Assembly: GCA_937951395.1 (NCBI GenBank)
Contig: CALFBV010000185.1
Location: 1 to 7,085, forward strand
DNA from: an uncultured Rubritalea sp.
GTDB lineage: Bacteria > Verrucomicrobiota > Verrucomicrobiia > Verrucomicrobiales > Akkermansiaceae
Direction: 5' to 3'
DNA: 7,085 nt
Numbering within the stretch: position 1 is the stretch's first letter; each line of letters starts with the position of its first letter. The translations under genes and the position numbers were made by a program. Shown here piece by piece: positions 6,600-7,085 of this stretch. The notes under the pieces are model-generated. The model did not search any database, was not told where the DNA came from, and saw only the letters and a program-made list of their open reading frames with translations.

Positions 6600-6654
6600 T
6601 AAACAAACTTCGTAGAGGTTGGTTTGATGCTGGCATTTTTAATCTCTAATCATT

Positions 6655-6660
6655 TATAAT
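6655..6660 (+). promoter_or_regulatory. Consensus -10 box TATAAT for the GspE-like gene
   Basis: An exact TATAAT lies six bases (TTCACC) before the GTG start. The usual distance from the -10 box to the start of transcription puts +1 on the G of GTG, which predicts a leaderless mRNA. At 16-18 bp upstream there is only TGGCAT-like sequence, a poor -35; a TTGATG at 6624-6629 is too far away (25 bp). Confidence 0.45.
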
Positions 6661-6666
6661 TTCACC

Positions 6667-7085
6667 GTGTATTCCAACGAAGACTACCTCTTAGAATTGA
6701 TCGCCGAGCATGGGCTGATCACACTTGATGATATAAACATCTATCGTAGCAATCTGGCAGGCCATCAGAGCGTGATAGAGCTAATGATCCAGGAGCAAAA
6801 ACTCACTGAAGAGCAAGTTGCTCGTGTCTGTGCAGAGAGTTCTAGTGTGGATTATATAGATCTTGCTCATACTCCTATTGCTCCAGATATATTTGATGCT
6901 ATCCCTGAGGATGTCGTCAGAAGATTTAAGGCTGTGCCTGTGGCGGAGAGTGGAGGCTACCTTGTGGTGGCTCTGGCTGATCCATTGAATTTTGAAGCTC
7001 TAGACACGTTGCCTCACGTTATTGGAAGAGAGATCTCTCCTGTCTGTGCTACTCCGAGCGCCATTGAATCTACGATTAAGGCCAA
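6667..7085 (+). CDS. GspE/PilB/MshE-type secretion or type IV pilus ATPase (N-terminal part)
   Basis: The frame is open from GTG 6667 to the window edge (139 full codons), so only the N-terminal region of an expected 550-600 residue ATPase is present. It matches the T2SSE_N/MshEN domain (PF05157): a helical first repeat (residues 4-45, with L-L-E-L-I-A-E-H-G-L-I and later L-M-I-Q-E-Q-K-L-T-E-E-Q-V-A), then Y-I-D-L, A-I-P-E-D-V-V-R-R-F, a V-P-V strand, the hallmark L-V-V-A-L-A-D-P (97-104), and P-V-C-A-T-P with a closing helix. In these proteins the domain binds the inner-membrane platform or cyclic di-GMP, and the later C-terminal half drives pilus or pseudopilus assembly by ATP hydrolysis. 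Walker motifs are beyond the window, so GspE, PilB and MshE cannot be told apart. GTG is chosen because an in-frame TAA lies at 6640-6642 with no ATG or GTG between, and the family's N terminus begins here. It is not coupled to the gene upstream. Confidence 0.85.
   Translation, partial: MYSNEDYLLELIAEHGLITLDDINIYRSNLAGHQSVIELMIQEQKLTEEQVARVCAESSSVDYIDLAHTPIAPDIFDAIPEDVVRRFKAVPVAESGGYLVVALADPLNFEALDTLPHVIGREISPVCATPSAIESTIKA

Overview
The window looks like chromosomal DNA from a Gram-negative, moderate-GC bacterium, most probably a member of Verrucomicrobiota. This rests on the recognisable style of the proteins (an ABC ATPase with a W-M-P-D Q-loop region, a DUF455/ATP-grasp fusion, a GspE/PilB-type ATPase) and on the near absence of Shine-Dalgarno sequences. 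No rRNA or other marker is present, so the placement is an inference.

Left half, minus strand (about 4000 down to 1): a compact transcription unit read right to left. It begins with a MoxR-type AAA+ ATPase (3993-2986). After 16 bp comes a 614-residue signal-peptide protein with a GATase-like lumenal domain and two membrane helices (2969-1125), and after 37 bp an ABC transporter ATP-binding protein (1087-149). The first codons of a further minus-strand gene may lie at the left edge (20-1); in this context an ABC permease would be expected. The set suggests an envelope module in which a MoxR chaperone and an ABC ATPase serve a membrane-anchored periplasmic protein. The DUF58 or von Willebrand factor A partner that often follows MoxR is not in the window.

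Middle (3994-4409): a divergent intergenic region of about 415 bp. It holds a candidate promoter for the MoxR unit, a small hairpin in its leader, a decayed C-terminal piece of an IS110-family transposase (minus strand), and a candidate promoter for the plus-strand gene that follows.

Right half, plus strand: a 688-residue fusion of an N-terminal ferritin-like di-iron domain (DUF455, MiaE-like fold) with a C-terminal ATP-grasp-like domain (4410-6476) is the most intriguing gene. After a 190-bp gap with several small inverted repeats comes the 5' part of a GspE/PilB/MshE-type secretion or pilus ATPase (6667 to the window edge), cut off by the end of the sequence.

A recurring feature is that none of the starts has a convincing ribosome binding site. 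All three transcription-unit heads (MoxR, DUF455/ATP-grasp, GspE-like) have a -10-like hexamer (TATCAT, TATTTT, TATAAT) only 5-8 bp before the start codon, as expected for leaderless mRNAs. I saw no tRNA, rRNA, CRISPR array or intact mobile element.
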